Part shown: positions 43,014-53,965 of the stretch, one piece after another | How the letters are laid out: each line of letters opens with the position of its first letter | Numbering within the stretch: position 1 is the stretch's first letter | Assembly (NCBI GenBank): GCA_026826555.1 | Contig: JAKSZT010054568.1 | Location: 9,143,318-9,207,317, forward strand | Origin: Tolypeutes matacus | Taxonomy: Eukaryota > Chordata > Mammalia > Cingulata > Chlamyphoridae | Direction of reading: 5' to 3' | Length of the DNA: 64,000 bases | Made by a program: the position numbers and the translations under genes | Notes under the pieces: generated by a model | Told to the model about the DNA's origin: nothing | What the model saw: the letters and a program-made list of their open reading frames with translations, nothing else | Database searches by the model: none

Positions 43014-43689
43014 TGTCTTAGTCAGCCAAAGGGGTGCTGATGCAAAATACCAGAACTCTGTTGGCTTTTAATAAGGGGTATATATTTAGGGTAGAGGCTT
43101 ACAGTCACAAGGCCCTAAAGTGTAAGTTACTTCCCTCACCAAAGTCTGTTGCCACGTGTTGGAGCAAGATGGCTGCCGACGTCTGCAAGGGTTTGGGTTT
43201 CCTCTTCCTCCTCAGGCTCCGTGGTCCCAGCTTCTTCCACTATCAGCTGTAGGCTGGGATAAGTCTTGACTCTCTCCCAGGGCTTGTTTCTCTCCAGGCT
43301 CAGCTGCTCTGCTCTCTCTACAAGGCCAGCTGTAAACTATCAGGCAAAATGGCTCCTCTCTCTTCCTGGGGCCTCTGCCATGTCTAATAGAGCCTTTTCT
43401 CTTTCCTCACATATCTGCTTCTCTGTATATTTACTTCCTGGGGCCCCAGCATTAAAACTCATACTACTCTCCCCTCTGCCGTGTCATTGTCTCTGTGAGT
43501 CCCCACCCACCAAGGTAGTGGTGACTCAATGCCCTACTGATGTAGCCCAATCAAAGCCCTAATCATAATTTCATCAAGAGTGAAATCTCTGAATCCAATA
43601 CAATCTAATATACCCAGAAGGACAGACCAATTTACAAACATAATCCAATATCTATTTTTGGAATTCATAAATAATACCAAACTGCTATA
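43014..43689 (-). repeat. 3' LTR of the ERVL-like provirus
   Basis: A 676-bp LTR. On the plus strand it starts TGTCTTAGTCAGCCAAAGG and ends ACTGCTATA, the terminal TGTA of the minus strand having mutated. The AATAAA signal present in the 5' LTR is altered here (plus strand TATATTTAGG). Confidence 0.9.
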
Positions 43690-43700
43690 CTCCACCCTCT
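43690..43700 (-). other. Polypurine tract of the provirus
   Basis: On the minus strand AGAGGGTGGAG lies directly before the 3' LTR, the expected position for plus-strand DNA priming. Confidence 0.75.
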
Positions 43701-44159
43701 GAATTCCAAAAAGACATTACAATATTCAAAAAACCTTAAATCAGTAATAAAGCAAGTACAAAATCCTATCACAATCAGTTTAAAGAAATACAGTTTATCT
43801 TGAGACAAAGTCCAGTTTGGCTGTAGACCTCTGAAACTTACAAAACAATTTATCTGCTTCCAATATACAAATGGACAAAGGATAAACTTTTCCATTACCA
43901 TAAGGAGAAATTGAGAGGGAAACATGAATCATGGGTCCTCTACAGTTCTGAAAACCTGAAGGGCATACTTCATTAGAGTTCAAAGTCTGAGAGTCATTCT
44001 TAAGACGATGATTTCTTCTCCCTGGGGCCTCACAGGGACCCACCCATTCCACAGGCTTGCCCAATGGCCATTTTCTTGGTTCCACCCTCATCAAGCATCT
44101 GGGTGGTGACTGAGCTCCAGACCTCACCCTCCAAGAGAGTTGGAGTGATTGTCATACTT

Positions 44160-44472
44160 TCCTGAATCTTTGGGTTAGAGTCTTAAACCCCTTAGTACAC
44201 TGAAGGAAAGACAACATCTTCCCCATCCTTTGGCATAAGGCCCAACCCTCTCAGAGCAACGAGTTGGTGGCCTGGCCTTCCCTAATCTATGGGGGACAGG
44301 CCCACCCCTCTCAGACCTATGGGGTGGTGACCTTAACCTCTCTAATCCTTTGGAAATGTGCTTCACCCTCTCTGTACCCTGGGGCAGCAAAACTCTCCCT
44401 GAACAGTGGGTGGGAACATCCACCCTCTTCAACTGCTGGGCAAACTCACCCTCTCTTGGACCGAGGAGATGT
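44160..44472 (-). repeat. Degenerate 33-bp tandem repeat inside the ERV
   Basis: About eight units, each with a CCCTCTC-like box followed about 8-10 bp later by a TATGGGG/CTTTGG box (for example CACCCCTCTCAGACCTATGG, and CTCTCTAATCCTTTGG). Spacing stays near 33 bp, a multiple of three. One minus-strand frame (44175-44432) crosses it as imperfect 11-residue repeats containing CSERVGP-like and CSGRVLL-like pieces. Confidence 0.7.
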
Positions 44473-44673
44473 TTTAATTCTAGATCTCAGCTTCCATGGT
44501 TTTCCTCTTAAAGTCATTTCCCCCTCAATCACTCCCTTCCATGTCCCTTTTGGTCCAAGCTGACAGTGGTTTTGTTCATACAGCTCTCTCAAAAAGATTG
44601 TGGTTTAGCATGCAAAAAAGCAGGGGTCCAAGCCATCAGACAGTAAGACTTTCCACAAGTCTTTCCTAGATAA

Positions 44674-45122
44674 CTACATTTTCAATCCTGATTTACAAGT
44701 TCCAAGTTTAGTTAAGCCCTCAAATGGGGCACAATTATCTGGGGCCTTGGTTTCCAGAGGCTTGGAATTTCCAGAATCAGTCTCTGGTTTCTTCATGCCC
44801 AACAGTTCAGTCCTCAGCTTATCTCTCTCATCTAGTATTTTCCTATAAGCTGCAAGGAGAAGCCAAGCCATATTCTTTGAGTTTACTTTGAAAGTTCTTC
44901 AGCTAAATGCCCAGGCTCACCATTTTCAAATACTGTCTTCCATAAAACATCAAGAGTCAATCTGTCTAAGTTCTGTGCAACTTTAAAACATGGATCGCCT
45001 TTCCTCCAGTTTCCAATAATAGTTTCATCACTTGCTTCTAAGGCCTCATAAAAAGTCTCTTTAGCATCCATATTACTAACAACAGTCTCTTCAAAGGAAT
45101 CTAGGCCTTTTCCATCAAGCAT
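44674..45122 (-). pseudogene. ERVL-like gag remnant
   Basis: Two adjoining minus-strand frames, 45122-44883 and 44871-44674, are separated by stops at about 44875-44882. The second has a charged helical segment (LLAAYRKILDERDKLRTELL), like the coiled-coil part of MaLR/ERVL gag-derived internal regions. No zinc-knuckle, protease or polymerase motif is visible. Family assignment rests on position after the primer-binding site and helical character. It is broken by stops and cannot encode a full Gag. Confidence 0.5.
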
Positions 45123-45198
45123 CTCACAATTCCTCCAAAAAAATACCCCTCACCCATTTATAAAACCATTCCAGCATTTTGGTAATTATAAAAGCACG

Positions 45199-45216
45199 AT
45201 CCAACTCCCGGGACCA
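45199..45216 (-). other. tRNA primer-binding site of the provirus
   Basis: The minus strand reads TGGTCCCGGGAGTTGGAT, starting with the obligatory TGG five bases inside the 5' LTR. The shared pattern TGGT..C.GGAGT.GGAT is closest, among those I know, to a tRNA-Leu site, the usual primer of ERVL elements. Confidence 0.6.
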
Positions 45217-45221
45217 AATTC

Positions 45222-45899
45222 TGTATTAGTCAGCCAAAGGGGTGCTGATGCAAAATACCAGAAAACTATTGGCTTTTATAAAGGGTATTTATTCGGGGTA
45301 GAAGATTACAGTTATCAGGCCATAAAGCATAACTTACTTCCCTCACCAAAGTCTGTTGCCAAATGTTGGAGCAAGATGGCTGCTGAAGTCTGTAAGGGTC
45401 CAGCCTTCCTCTTCCTCCTCAGGCTCCGTGGTCCCAGCTTCTTCCACTATCAGCTGTAGGCTGGGATAAGTCTTGTCTCTCTCCCAGGGCTTGTTCCTCT
45501 CCAGGCTCGGCTGCTCTGCTCTCTCCACAAGGATAACTGTAAACTATCAGGCAAACAGCTCGCCTCTCTTCCTGGGGACTCTGCCGTGTCTAACGGAGCC
45601 TTCTCTCTTTCCTCACGTATCTGCTTCTCTGTGTATTTGTTTTCTGGGGTTCCAGCATTAAAACCCTTACTACTCTCTCCTCTGCCACGTCATTTTCTCC
45701 GTGAGTTCCCGCCCACCAAGGGGATGGAGATGCAACGTCCTACTGACATGGCCCAATCAAAGCCTTAATCATTATTTAATCAAGGAAGAGTGAAATCTCT
45801 GAATCCAATACAATCTAATATACCCAGAAGGACAGACCAATTTACAAACATAATCCAATATCTATTTTTGGAATTCATAAATAATACCAAACTGCTACA
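45222..45899 (-). repeat. 5' LTR of the ERVL-like provirus
   Basis: A 678-bp LTR. On the plus strand it starts TGTATTAGTCAGCCAAAGG and ends ACTGCTACA, so the minus-strand ends are the canonical TGT...ACA. An AATAAA poly-A signal is preserved on the minus strand (complement of 45288-45293). Confidence 0.9.
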
Positions 45900-46379
45900 G
45901 AGGGTGTGTAAGGCTGGGGGCTAGGTTTAGGATTAGAAGTATGGGGAGCGGGCAGAGTTGGCCATTTCGGCAGGAGCAGGACCCCAGGCTGTGTGAGCTC
46001 TGAGACAGCGGGTCACAGTGGGTCACCCGCCTCCTGGGGACTCTGTCAGAATCCCCTGAAGGGCTTCCTGCTTTCCCTCCAGATTCAGACTCCAGCTTGA
46101 GGGATGGATGCCCGTCCAGGCTCTCACCAAATGGCACACTGGCTAGCCTGCTGGTGGCAGAAGACCTAAGTCTCTTTCATTGATCTGCATGTACTATGCC
46201 CCTTAGGAGTGCAGGGATAGCAAGAAAGGTTTCGGGAGCCACTGAGCTCAAGTGAGTCCTGTATAAATCATCAGCAGACATGCTGCTGTGAACAGCCACA
46301 TGTTTATCTACATGTAAAACTAAGGAGTTTCATCAGCCAAATAGAAAGTAGATGCAAACTGTGTGGTCCTGCTCCAAAA
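45900..46379. other. L2 continuation then unique sequence
   Basis: 45900-46000 probably continues the reversed L2 left of the ERV. The rest is unassigned. Confidence 0.35.
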
Positions 46380-46527
46380 TGTGTTCGTCAATAGCAATGA
46401 ATGAAGGATGTTGTTAATGTGGGAAAATGTGGGAGGTGTGGGGAGCGGGCCATATGGGAAGCCCCTATATTTTTTATGTGGCATTTGTATAACCTAAGTA
46501 TCTTTCAAAAAATTTTAAAAATTAAAA
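46380..46527 (+). mobile_element. L1 3' end
   Basis: GTGGGAGGTGTGGGGAGCGG, CCATATGGGAAGCCCC and CTAAGTATCTTTC followed by an A-rich tail match, in opposite orientation, the insertion at 207-364. Old copy, 5' truncated. Confidence 0.75.
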
Positions 46528-46974
46528 AAAGTCAAGCCTCAAATTCCATGCCACGATCCGAACGACGGGCTGTTTGTAATTACGGTGAGAAAGGAGGAAC
46601 CTCTTGAACAGCTTCTGTGCCTAGTCCCAGTGCCTTTATGCAGGGACAGACCTGCAGTTTCCATGCGGCATCGCTGGTTCCCTGGGAAGCCAGCGCCAGG
46701 CCCTTCTGTGCTCCAGAGAGTGGCTCACGCAGGAAGACACCACACTGTGCTCAAAGACACAGGCTTCTGACGGCCCAGCTCTCCTTCCCTGCTTCAGTTT
46801 CTTCTCACACCAAAGCTCTGTTTGTCCCCCACCCCGTACACTGCCCCCCCCACTCATGTGGATTTAGCTGAGTCTAACCTTTTTGGGTCAATTTCCCCTA
46901 CCCCCACCACTCTCCTGTCCAAGAGTCAAACCTGGCCCTCCTCATTACTGCAGCATTCTTCTTTCTTGCTGTCC
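46528..46974. other. Unique sequence
   Basis: No repeat or gene recognised. Confidence 0.35.
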
Positions 46975-47290
46975 AGTGAAATGCCGAGAACCTGAGAGAG
47001 AAGGCCCCAGGAGCCTGAAGCTGACATCAGTGGAAACAGAAGTTGAGGGGAGCCACTGAAGCCAGAAGCTGAGAGCAACGGGGTCCGAAGAGAGCGGAGA
47101 GGCAAGCGGATGCCTCCTTGAGCCTGATCGCCCACAGCTGCAGCTCGGGGAGGAAGCATCTCCTGATGATGCCTTGATTTGGACATGTTCATGGCCTTGG
47201 AACTGTAGGCTTATAAGTTAATAAATCCTTTTTGTAAAAGCTAACCCATTTCCGGTAAATTGCCTTGGCAGAGCTTAGCGAATTAAAACA
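46975..47290 (+). mobile_element. Truncated xenarthran-type LTR
   Basis: GCCAGAAGCTGAGAGCAACG, GATGCCTTGATTTGGACATG, an AATAAA signal at 47220-47225 and a terminal GCTTAGCGAATTAAAACA match a MaLR/ERVL-type LTR I associate with xenarthran genomes. The 5' part is missing. A different family from 43014-45899. Confidence 0.6.
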
Positions 47291-47779
47291 GTTATTAATA
47301 TATATGTTATATATTTATTATATGCAGATCATTTTTAAAAATAAATATTATTAACATGGCTAGGAGGAAGAAGGAATGTAGAAGCAAAATAGAAGGAGGA
47401 ATCCCAATTAGAGGTTTGTGGCCAAGGTTGGCTGGGTGGGTTCCAAGGTGGCCATGACATAAAGCATAAAGTTCCTGACTTGTCGGCTTCCAGCCTGTGT
47501 AGCTACAGCTGCTCATCTTTGCCGACTGGTCGTAATTTATATTTTAAGGAGCTGCCCACTCACTTTTACTGGAACCTCTAATTGCAGAATTACACACTTT
47601 TTCCCAAGGAGAAAATGCTGCCTCCCCACTGACTCATGTTCATTTATTGAATAACTCTATCCCAGGCAGAACAAGAACCATTTCAGCACTCTTTTCTCTA
47701 GTCCCACCCCGTAATTTATTTTAGGCCTCTTGCAATGCATGCCATTTGAGGCACCTTGGTGTGTTAGGTACAGAAAACA
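47291..47779. other. AT-rich then unique sequence
   Basis: Short AT-rich run at 47290-47350; no other feature recognised. Confidence 0.35.
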
Positions 47780-47872
47780 TCTAGGGTTAGAAGATTTTTT
47801 TCTAAACCTGGCTCTGCTGTTCACAGGCCCTCTCTGAGCCTCAGTTTCCTTCTCAGGAAAATGGGGGTGAAA
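47780..47872 (+). mobile_element. MIR SINE fragment
   Basis: AAACCTGGCTCTGCTGTTCA, CCTCTCTGAGCCTCAGTTTC and CTTCTCAGGAAAATGGGGGT are plus-strand MIR core. Confidence 0.8.
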
Positions 47873-48820
47873 GCCTCCTGGAGGCCGCTGCGTGGGTGGA
47901 GGGGAGTAGCCAGCTCTGGACTCCCGCTGGCACCCACCTGCTCGAGCTGTAGCCATCCCCACCTTGGGCTCAGCACCGAGCTGGGCGGCCTCCTGCGCTC
48001 TGGGGGAACTCGGGCATTCGGAGCTTGCCGAGGCGCTCAGCCCCAGGCTCCCCACTGCGCTACCTCGGGCCTAAAATGCACCAGTACTTGTTGGGGGAGC
48101 TGTGAAGGGGCTGGCAACAAGCTGAGGCCCTGGCGGCATCCGGGCACCGTGAGGAGAGGGAGGTGTCTGTGGGCCAAGCCCCCGCTGGGCGAGGCAGGCC
48201 AGGTGCAGCCAGGGGCTGGGAGGCCGAGCACCTGGCAAGCCTGTCCCGAGGGCAGAACGTGGGGGCCGGCAGCTCTGGTCCCTCTTGAGAGGAAAGGCCT
48301 CCTGTATGTGAGAAAGCCAAGACTCCGTGGGCAGAGGGCGTGGGAGAAGGCTTCCAGCAGGGGCACCTCCAGGGCCGCCCTGCGCTCTCTCATTCCCGCG
48401 CTCCCAATTCTGACTCCCCGCCTGGCCACTGTCATCTGGGCACCGCCCCGATCCCTCCTCGGCTGCAAGGACCCCGCGCCAGAAGCCCGGCCCGGGGCCA
48501 CGGGGACACCGATGGGCTCTGAGGCCCGCTGTCACGGGGTCTTTGCCAGAACACGCGATGGGCGAGGGGAATGCTGTCAGCACCCCATTTCCAGATGGCG
48601 CCAGCGCAGCGCCAAGCAGGCGACAGAAAGCCTGATGCAGAGCCCGGCGGTCTCCCGTCGTCTAAGGACCAGAGTCGCTTAGCGCGCGGGGACCTGGATC
48701 CAGGACGCGGAGAAGGCAGGCCACGCACCCTGGCAGCCCGGCCACGCCCTGCAGGGCAGGGGGACTTCACACCGTCAGGATCCGGCACCCTCCACGCAGC
48801 CGTGCCCTCCCTGCAGGCGG
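47873..48820. promoter_or_regulatory. CpG-island-like sequence
   Basis: GC-rich with many CpG. Density is highest at 48380-48780, about 45 CpG in 400 bp by rough count (segments such as CGCTTAGCGCGCGGGGACC). Frames of 227-273 codons run on both strands (47861-48682 plus, 48432-49115 minus) but have no recognisable domains and overlap. It could mark a promoter or an orphan island. No TATA box, initiator or exon is evident. Confidence 0.4.
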
Positions 48821-51534
48821 CGTGCTGAGAATTCCTGGCACGGTCTCGAGCTGGTGACGCCACGCTGCTGTGATAAGTGACTCGTCCAGCAGGGAGTCGG
48901 CGGCTTCTCAGGGCTCCCCCACCCCCAGCTTCAGAATCACTGCCTTTACAGAGAGCGATCTGGTCCCCCCAAAATACCATTAAATAAAAAATAAACACAC
49001 ACAGCCTCCTCCCAGCAGCGCGCTTGCCGGGCCGGGCGGGCACTATTTCTGCCGCTCTGTTCCCAGAACACAGCGCCAGGCGCGACAGCTGCCCAAGGCT
49101 GCCCGCTCCCCACACTCAACCATGGGGCAGGTCTGGGGGACGGGCTGGAACCCCGCCGGATGCCAGTCACTTCCGACGAGCTGGCACCTCACCAGGGCTG
49201 TTTCTTTCTGCTGCTGGGAAGTTTGTGTAGCTACAGATGTCATCACGGCAAGCTCACAGCGCAGAGTGCGTGTGATTTTTGTTAAAAATAGATCCAGGGA
49301 GTGATGGGACTTAAAGGCTCCTTGCAGGTGCTGGCTGTGCACCGTGAGGCCTGCAGAAGGTGAGGGGCTTGCCCCAAAGTGCCCAGCGAGCCCAAGGAGC
49401 AGGCGGGGGCTGCGGCCAGGGCTCCTTCCTGAGCGCCACAGCCACTCTCAGCCCCACTCCGTGCTGCTTCTCTCTGGGCCTTTCTCTGAGGTTCCTGAGT
49501 ATAGACAAAAAAGATTCTATAAAACAAAGAAAGCAACGTCTTTGTGTTCATCTTTTTCTAACTGCTCCATCTTTGCCTTAGTCTTCTTCCTGCTTCTGGA
49601 AGTCCCTACTATCTATGGGGCTATCAGTCCCCAGGAGGCGCTAACCAGGACGGGTGCTGTCCGTTCCTCTGAGTCTTCTGAGCCCAGGGCAGGCTGGGGC
49701 AAAGGGCCCTTTGCAGACCTCCTAACTCATCCCTTAAGCCCCATCTCGGATGTCGCCGGGTCTGGAAAGCTTTGCTTGGCTCCGGGAGAGGTGGCTCGTT
49801 TTTTAAATGAGCCTCCAGACTATAGCTCTGAGGCTGCTTCCTCATAAGGAAAGGGGGGGCACAGCACGGAGGCCCTCGCCACGCAGGCCACACACTTGGG
49901 CTTGGTCTGCAAAATGATCCCAATGTTCTCCCTGTTCAACCTTCTGGAGGTCACGTGCCAGCCAGACAGACACTGGGCAGCTTGGCAAACTCAGCGATGT
50001 CGGTCTCTGCCACTCCCAGCTTCTGGGTTATCCCATTCCACGGTGCTCCCCATTTTAAGGGAACCCCCTAGCTCCTCCCTCCAACACCCACACACACAGC
50101 TCCCGGGAAGGACGACTCTCACACGGGGCCTCCACAACGAAGGCCAGGCCCTGTGCCCCGTGCCTGCCCTCACTGACGGGTCTGAGCCATCTGCCAAGGG
50201 GACCTCCTGCTGTCAGTCAGCAGGGGCGGCGTGGGAAAGCCGGGAGGCAGGGGTTGGGGGTGGGTCTTTCTGTAGCCCCCAAATTGCCCAAGAAAGCAGC
50301 AGCTTACGTCCCCGTCCAGCCCACCATCCCGGAAGGCAGCCTCGGAAAGTGGGTCAGTTCCCCGGCTGCGGTGGGCGGGTGGAGATGGCAGAGCAGACCC
50401 CCTGCCTCTCCTGGAGAGGGCGAGGCTCAGGCAGCGGTGCAGGGTGAGACCCCTGGAAGGCAAGATGGCTCACACTTCCACAGCAGCCCCTCAGGGTGGT
50501 CTCTGGAGCGTGGAAGACATCTGCGCGGGGACAGTCTGAATCCAGGCCTCCGAGAGCGCGTGGAACTCGCTGCTGCTGACAGCTGGCGCTTCTGAAGAGG
50601 CCCCGGCCTCTCGGCATCTCTCCTGTGAAATTCTCGCTGCCAAGCAGCCCACTCCCCATCCAAGATGACGCCCTTCTGAGAGGCTCCCGAGAGGTGCCAG
50701 GAGGCCGGCCAGATGTGGAGTCCTTGTCCCCCTAGGTGGGCGCTCTGCTCTCTGGGAAGCATCAGGGCGGGTTCCCATGGTTACAGTTTTGGGGCCCAGA
50801 AATGCACTGAGCCCAGGCACCCAGCAAAGGCAGGGCTCGTCTTTGCCCACCTGCCAGGAGGTTCTGACTTTCCAGCCTGAGCAATGAACAGAATGAGCCT
50901 CAGTAGACATTGTGAGAAACACACACGCGTGCACGCATGCGCACACAGGTGTGCCCGAGGCGCACACACGTGAGGCAGCTTTCAGAGCACAGCCACAGTG
51001 CGACGTGGCGTGCAGAAGGCAGCATGCCCAGAGAACGAGGACAGCACCCTGGCCAGGGCACGGGCAGCGTGCTCCAGAGAAAAGCCCACCCCCCAGCCAC
51101 TGACTGTCCCGCACCCCACGGCGTCACTCACCCCTGCCGGCAGTGCTGGCAGCAGGCGGCCCCCAGCTGCCTTCCTCTCCACTCTAAGGACAGCCCCTCG
51201 CCCGAGCCACAGGGCTTTCCAGGTGGCAGCCCACGTCCAGCCGCTGCCGGCCGCGGGTGAAGGTCCCCTTGACTCTCTTTAAAACCCCCCGAAGGGCCAT
51301 TCGGCTCCAGGACTCCCCGTGGGGCCAGCTGGACGTGGCAGCCCCCTTTTCCCCTGCAGATCCTCCTTCTGTCGTTCTCCGGCTGGTTGTGGGGCAGCCC
51401 CAGCGAATCCCTGCACGCTCACCTGCATTTCGGGGCCTGGCTCCTGGGGACCCCACCCAAGACACCAGGCCAGTCCTGAGGTCCAGGGCGGAGGCACAAA
51501 GGAGGGTCTGTGCTCTAGGCGGGCACGGGGAGAA
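48821..51534. other. GC-rich unique sequence
   Basis: About 2.7 kb with no recognised repeat, exon or RNA. A short (CA/CG)n-like run (50920-50970) is present. Overlapping frames of 100-207 codons on both strands are likely chance. Confidence 0.4.
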
Positions 51535-51690
51535 CCAGCTGGACTGGAGCCGGGAAGACCTGGGTTTGAACCTTTGAGTGTGTTTTTCCACTTATCATCC
51601 ACCTCTCAGAGCCTCTGTTTCTCTTTAGAATCGTTATGATAACCCGCATGTGGCGCCTTTGAAGGAAAGAGTACATGCTCGTTGTGAAAA
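51535..51690 (+). mobile_element. MIR SINE relic
   Basis: GGAAGACCTGGGTTTGAACC, CTCTCAGAGCCTCTGTTTCT and a TCGTTATGATAACCCGCATG segment follow plus-strand MIR. Confidence 0.75.
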
Positions 51691-52924
51691 CTGCAAAGTG
51701 AGGTGACTCCAGGTGCTCCCCAGCTCACAGAGGCAGCCGGGGACACCCACGCAGCTTGGACTCTCGCAGACAGAGAGAGGCCAGGGAGGCTTCCAGGGGA
51801 GGGCAACTTCGGAAGATCCCTGCCAGGTACACCTGGGTTCCCATCAAGGCCCGGCCCGAGGTCCCTGGGGCTGCCCGTGCTGTCCTCCTCTGCACACTGA
51901 GCCGGCTGAGGCCACGGCCTGCTCGTGCCCTGCAGACATTCTAGGGCCTAAACCTTCACCAGTTAAACGGCGCTGGCAGGAGTACACCAGGCCGTGCCCC
52001 TCCCGATAGGGGCGAAGTAGACTCTACCAGAAAGGACAGGCAAAGAAAGGCCCTCGGACTGAACATGCGTGACCTCGGAGACCATTAGGGGGCTCAGCCA
52101 AGGCCCAGAGCTGCCGCCCGAGCATCCGTGGGCAGAGGGATTTGCCACAGCCCTGCTCAATCACGGCCAAGGCCAGCGTTTCCCCTCCCCGCTTGGCATG
52201 ACCCACCACTGGCTGAACTGGTGACCTCGCAGGCTCAAAGCCTGGCCTGCTCGCCCCCATTCTCTGCGTAATTGAGTATTTCTTGAGAGAATGAATGAAC
52301 AATCTCCTAGTCCTCAGCAGCTCAGACACAACGTACACATCACATTCCCTCTGTTCCAATGAGTCATTTAAACCGAGTGTGATCCCGTGACCTGGGAATC
52401 TGGTCCCAATACCAAAATGCGCTCACTTACTGCCTATTCCAGCACACAACAGGCAAATAAGACTGCGGACAAGCTGGCGGCGGCAGAGGGAGGTAAAGGC
52501 AAATAACGCGGGCTAAGGGCTGCGTCAACTATTCAAAGGGCCTCCGGTACTCGGGGCTTAGTTCGTGGTGTGTTGCTCTGCTCTGGGGAGGAAAAGACAA
52601 TTTCTTGCCCCCCCCCCAGCTACACATAAGTCCACAAACATGCATCTGAAAACTGCTCGAGCGCAGCAACACAAGCCAAATGCTGCAGTGCGTGGACGGC
52701 ACCAGCCTTCAAGGAGGCCAATCGCCATCTCATTTCGGTCCCCGTGCAGGGACTTGGGCTCAGCACACGCCAATTTTACGGCCCAGGCACGATGCAGGCT
52801 GGCCGGAAGGTAGAAATTGTAAATGCATCCTCTCGATCTGTCTCTCTTAAGTCTTTAAAAATCATTGCCAAGTTTCCTGGCATTTCATACAACTTGAGGC
52901 GGAAAGTCAGCCAAGTAACGACGG
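51691..52924. other. Unique sequence
   Basis: No repeat or gene recognised. A C run lies at 52608-52617. Confidence 0.4.
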
Positions 52925-53060
52925 CCTCTGTACTATAGAGGACCCTGGCTCAGAGAGGGCAGGTACCTGCCCTCAGTCCTAGCTTAGAGAAGCAGAGCCA
53001 CATTTTAAACTTGAAATACGAAACCCACGCTCTTCAGACAACACTGCAATGCTCCCCACA
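52925..53060 (-). mobile_element. MIR SINE relic
   Basis: CTGGCTCAGAGAGGGCAGGT, ACCTGCCCTCAGTCCTAGC and a CCCACGCTCTTCAGACAAC segment follow reversed MIR. Confidence 0.55.
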
Positions 53061-53600
53061 TACTTGAGGCCTTTTATGCGAGGAGTGGCAGTTAAATGCT
53101 ACTTTGAAGTGCTTAACCATGAAAAGTCAATGCTCTATAAGAATCGGATTGTGCTATACCCACTCGTGCTGAAGACAGGAAATCAGAATCCTCTTGGGCT
53201 GGCCAGGGACCTGGAGGCCTCAGACACATGCATTGGTCACGTTGAGTTTTGTCATCAAATTCTGAGTGCACCAGGGGCGCTTCATTTGCAGTAAATGAAC
53301 AGGAGTCCAAAGATACACGCTGTTGCCAGGGTTACATCTTGCTGGATGCAAATGAAGAAGCGCTTGTTCAGACCAGTTAAAAATATCTCGGCTGCGAGCT
53401 AATTTTCCCATTGGCAAAAGGGAATTATCGGCAGCCTATTAAACTGAGAGGTTTAGGTTTACCTCACTCAGCATTAGGGGTCTGGAAAGAGCATTATTTC
53501 TGAGTGATATTATTAGAACTTACAGAAACTCGCTTTTATTAATTCAAGTAATAAGTCTGATTTTCAGTAGGGTTATTTTTATCTAAATATCATCCAATAA
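53061..53600. promoter_or_regulatory. Candidate conserved non-coding element
   Basis: Repeat-free block of about 540 bp with an octamer ATGCAAAT (53348), ATTTGCAGTAAATGAAC near 53285 and TTTTATTAATTCAAGTAAT near 53535. No open frame of note. Judged enhancer-like only from composition and motifs. Confidence 0.3.
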
Positions 53601-53620
53601 CAGGAACTACTATTGCAAAT

Positions 53621-53643
53621 GTACACACACACACACACACACA
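53621..53643. repeat. (AC)n microsatellite
   Basis: About eleven AC units. Confidence 0.95.
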
Positions 53644-53769
53644 CTTCCCCAGGTTCTGAAAAATCCATCTGCACAGGTATTTTTGGAGTCTGGGAAGCGT
53701 TGGGAACAAGGTGGCACTGCAGTCCAGTGAGATATGCGGAGAAGAAAGCACAATTTCCACTGGATGAGT

Positions 53770-53965
53770 CCTTTATGTACATTGCTGTACTTAATTCTCA
53801 CAATGACCCCACACGGCAGGAATTGATATTTCTTTTTTTAAATTGGGTCAACTGAAACTCAGCCATCAGGCAGCGCTATAATAAGCACAGCAGCTAAGGG
53901 CTGATCTTACGATTAGCTCTGAACCCGCCTCTTTCCTCTATAGCATGCTGTCTCCATAACCGAAG
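53770..53965 (-). mobile_element. MIR SINE relic
   Basis: TACTTAATTCTCACAATGAC, GGCAGGAATTGATATTTC, AAGGGCTGATCTTACGATTA and TATAGCATGCTGTCTCC follow reversed MIR through most of its length. Confidence 0.7.

Larger units (their letters stand above)
43014..45899 (-). mobile_element. Short ERVL/MaLR-like provirus, complete ends, decayed
   Basis: On the minus strand the order is 5' LTR (45899-45222), primer-binding site (45216-45199), gag-like remnant (45122-44674), non-coding internal sequence with a 33-bp tandem repeat, polypurine tract (43700-43690) and 3' LTR (43689-43014). Total length is about 2.9 kb, with an internal region of about 1.5 kb against several kb for an autonomous ERVL, so pol and env are absent. 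Flanks GGGGC and GAGGG are not a clean duplication. The LTRs differ at roughly one in ten positions by eye, so the copy is old. No intact protein can be made. Confidence 0.85.

Noticed and set aside
43034..43252. Frame in the LTR with hydrophobic start
   Set aside because: It lies antisense within an LTR and reads through terminal-repeat sequence.
43009..45904. Clean target-site duplication of the provirus
   Set aside because: Flanks GGGGC and GAGGG do not match well enough to claim one.
47861..49115. 273-codon plus frame and 227-codon minus frame
   Set aside because: They overlap, lie in CpG-rich DNA where stops are rare, and show no recognisable domain.
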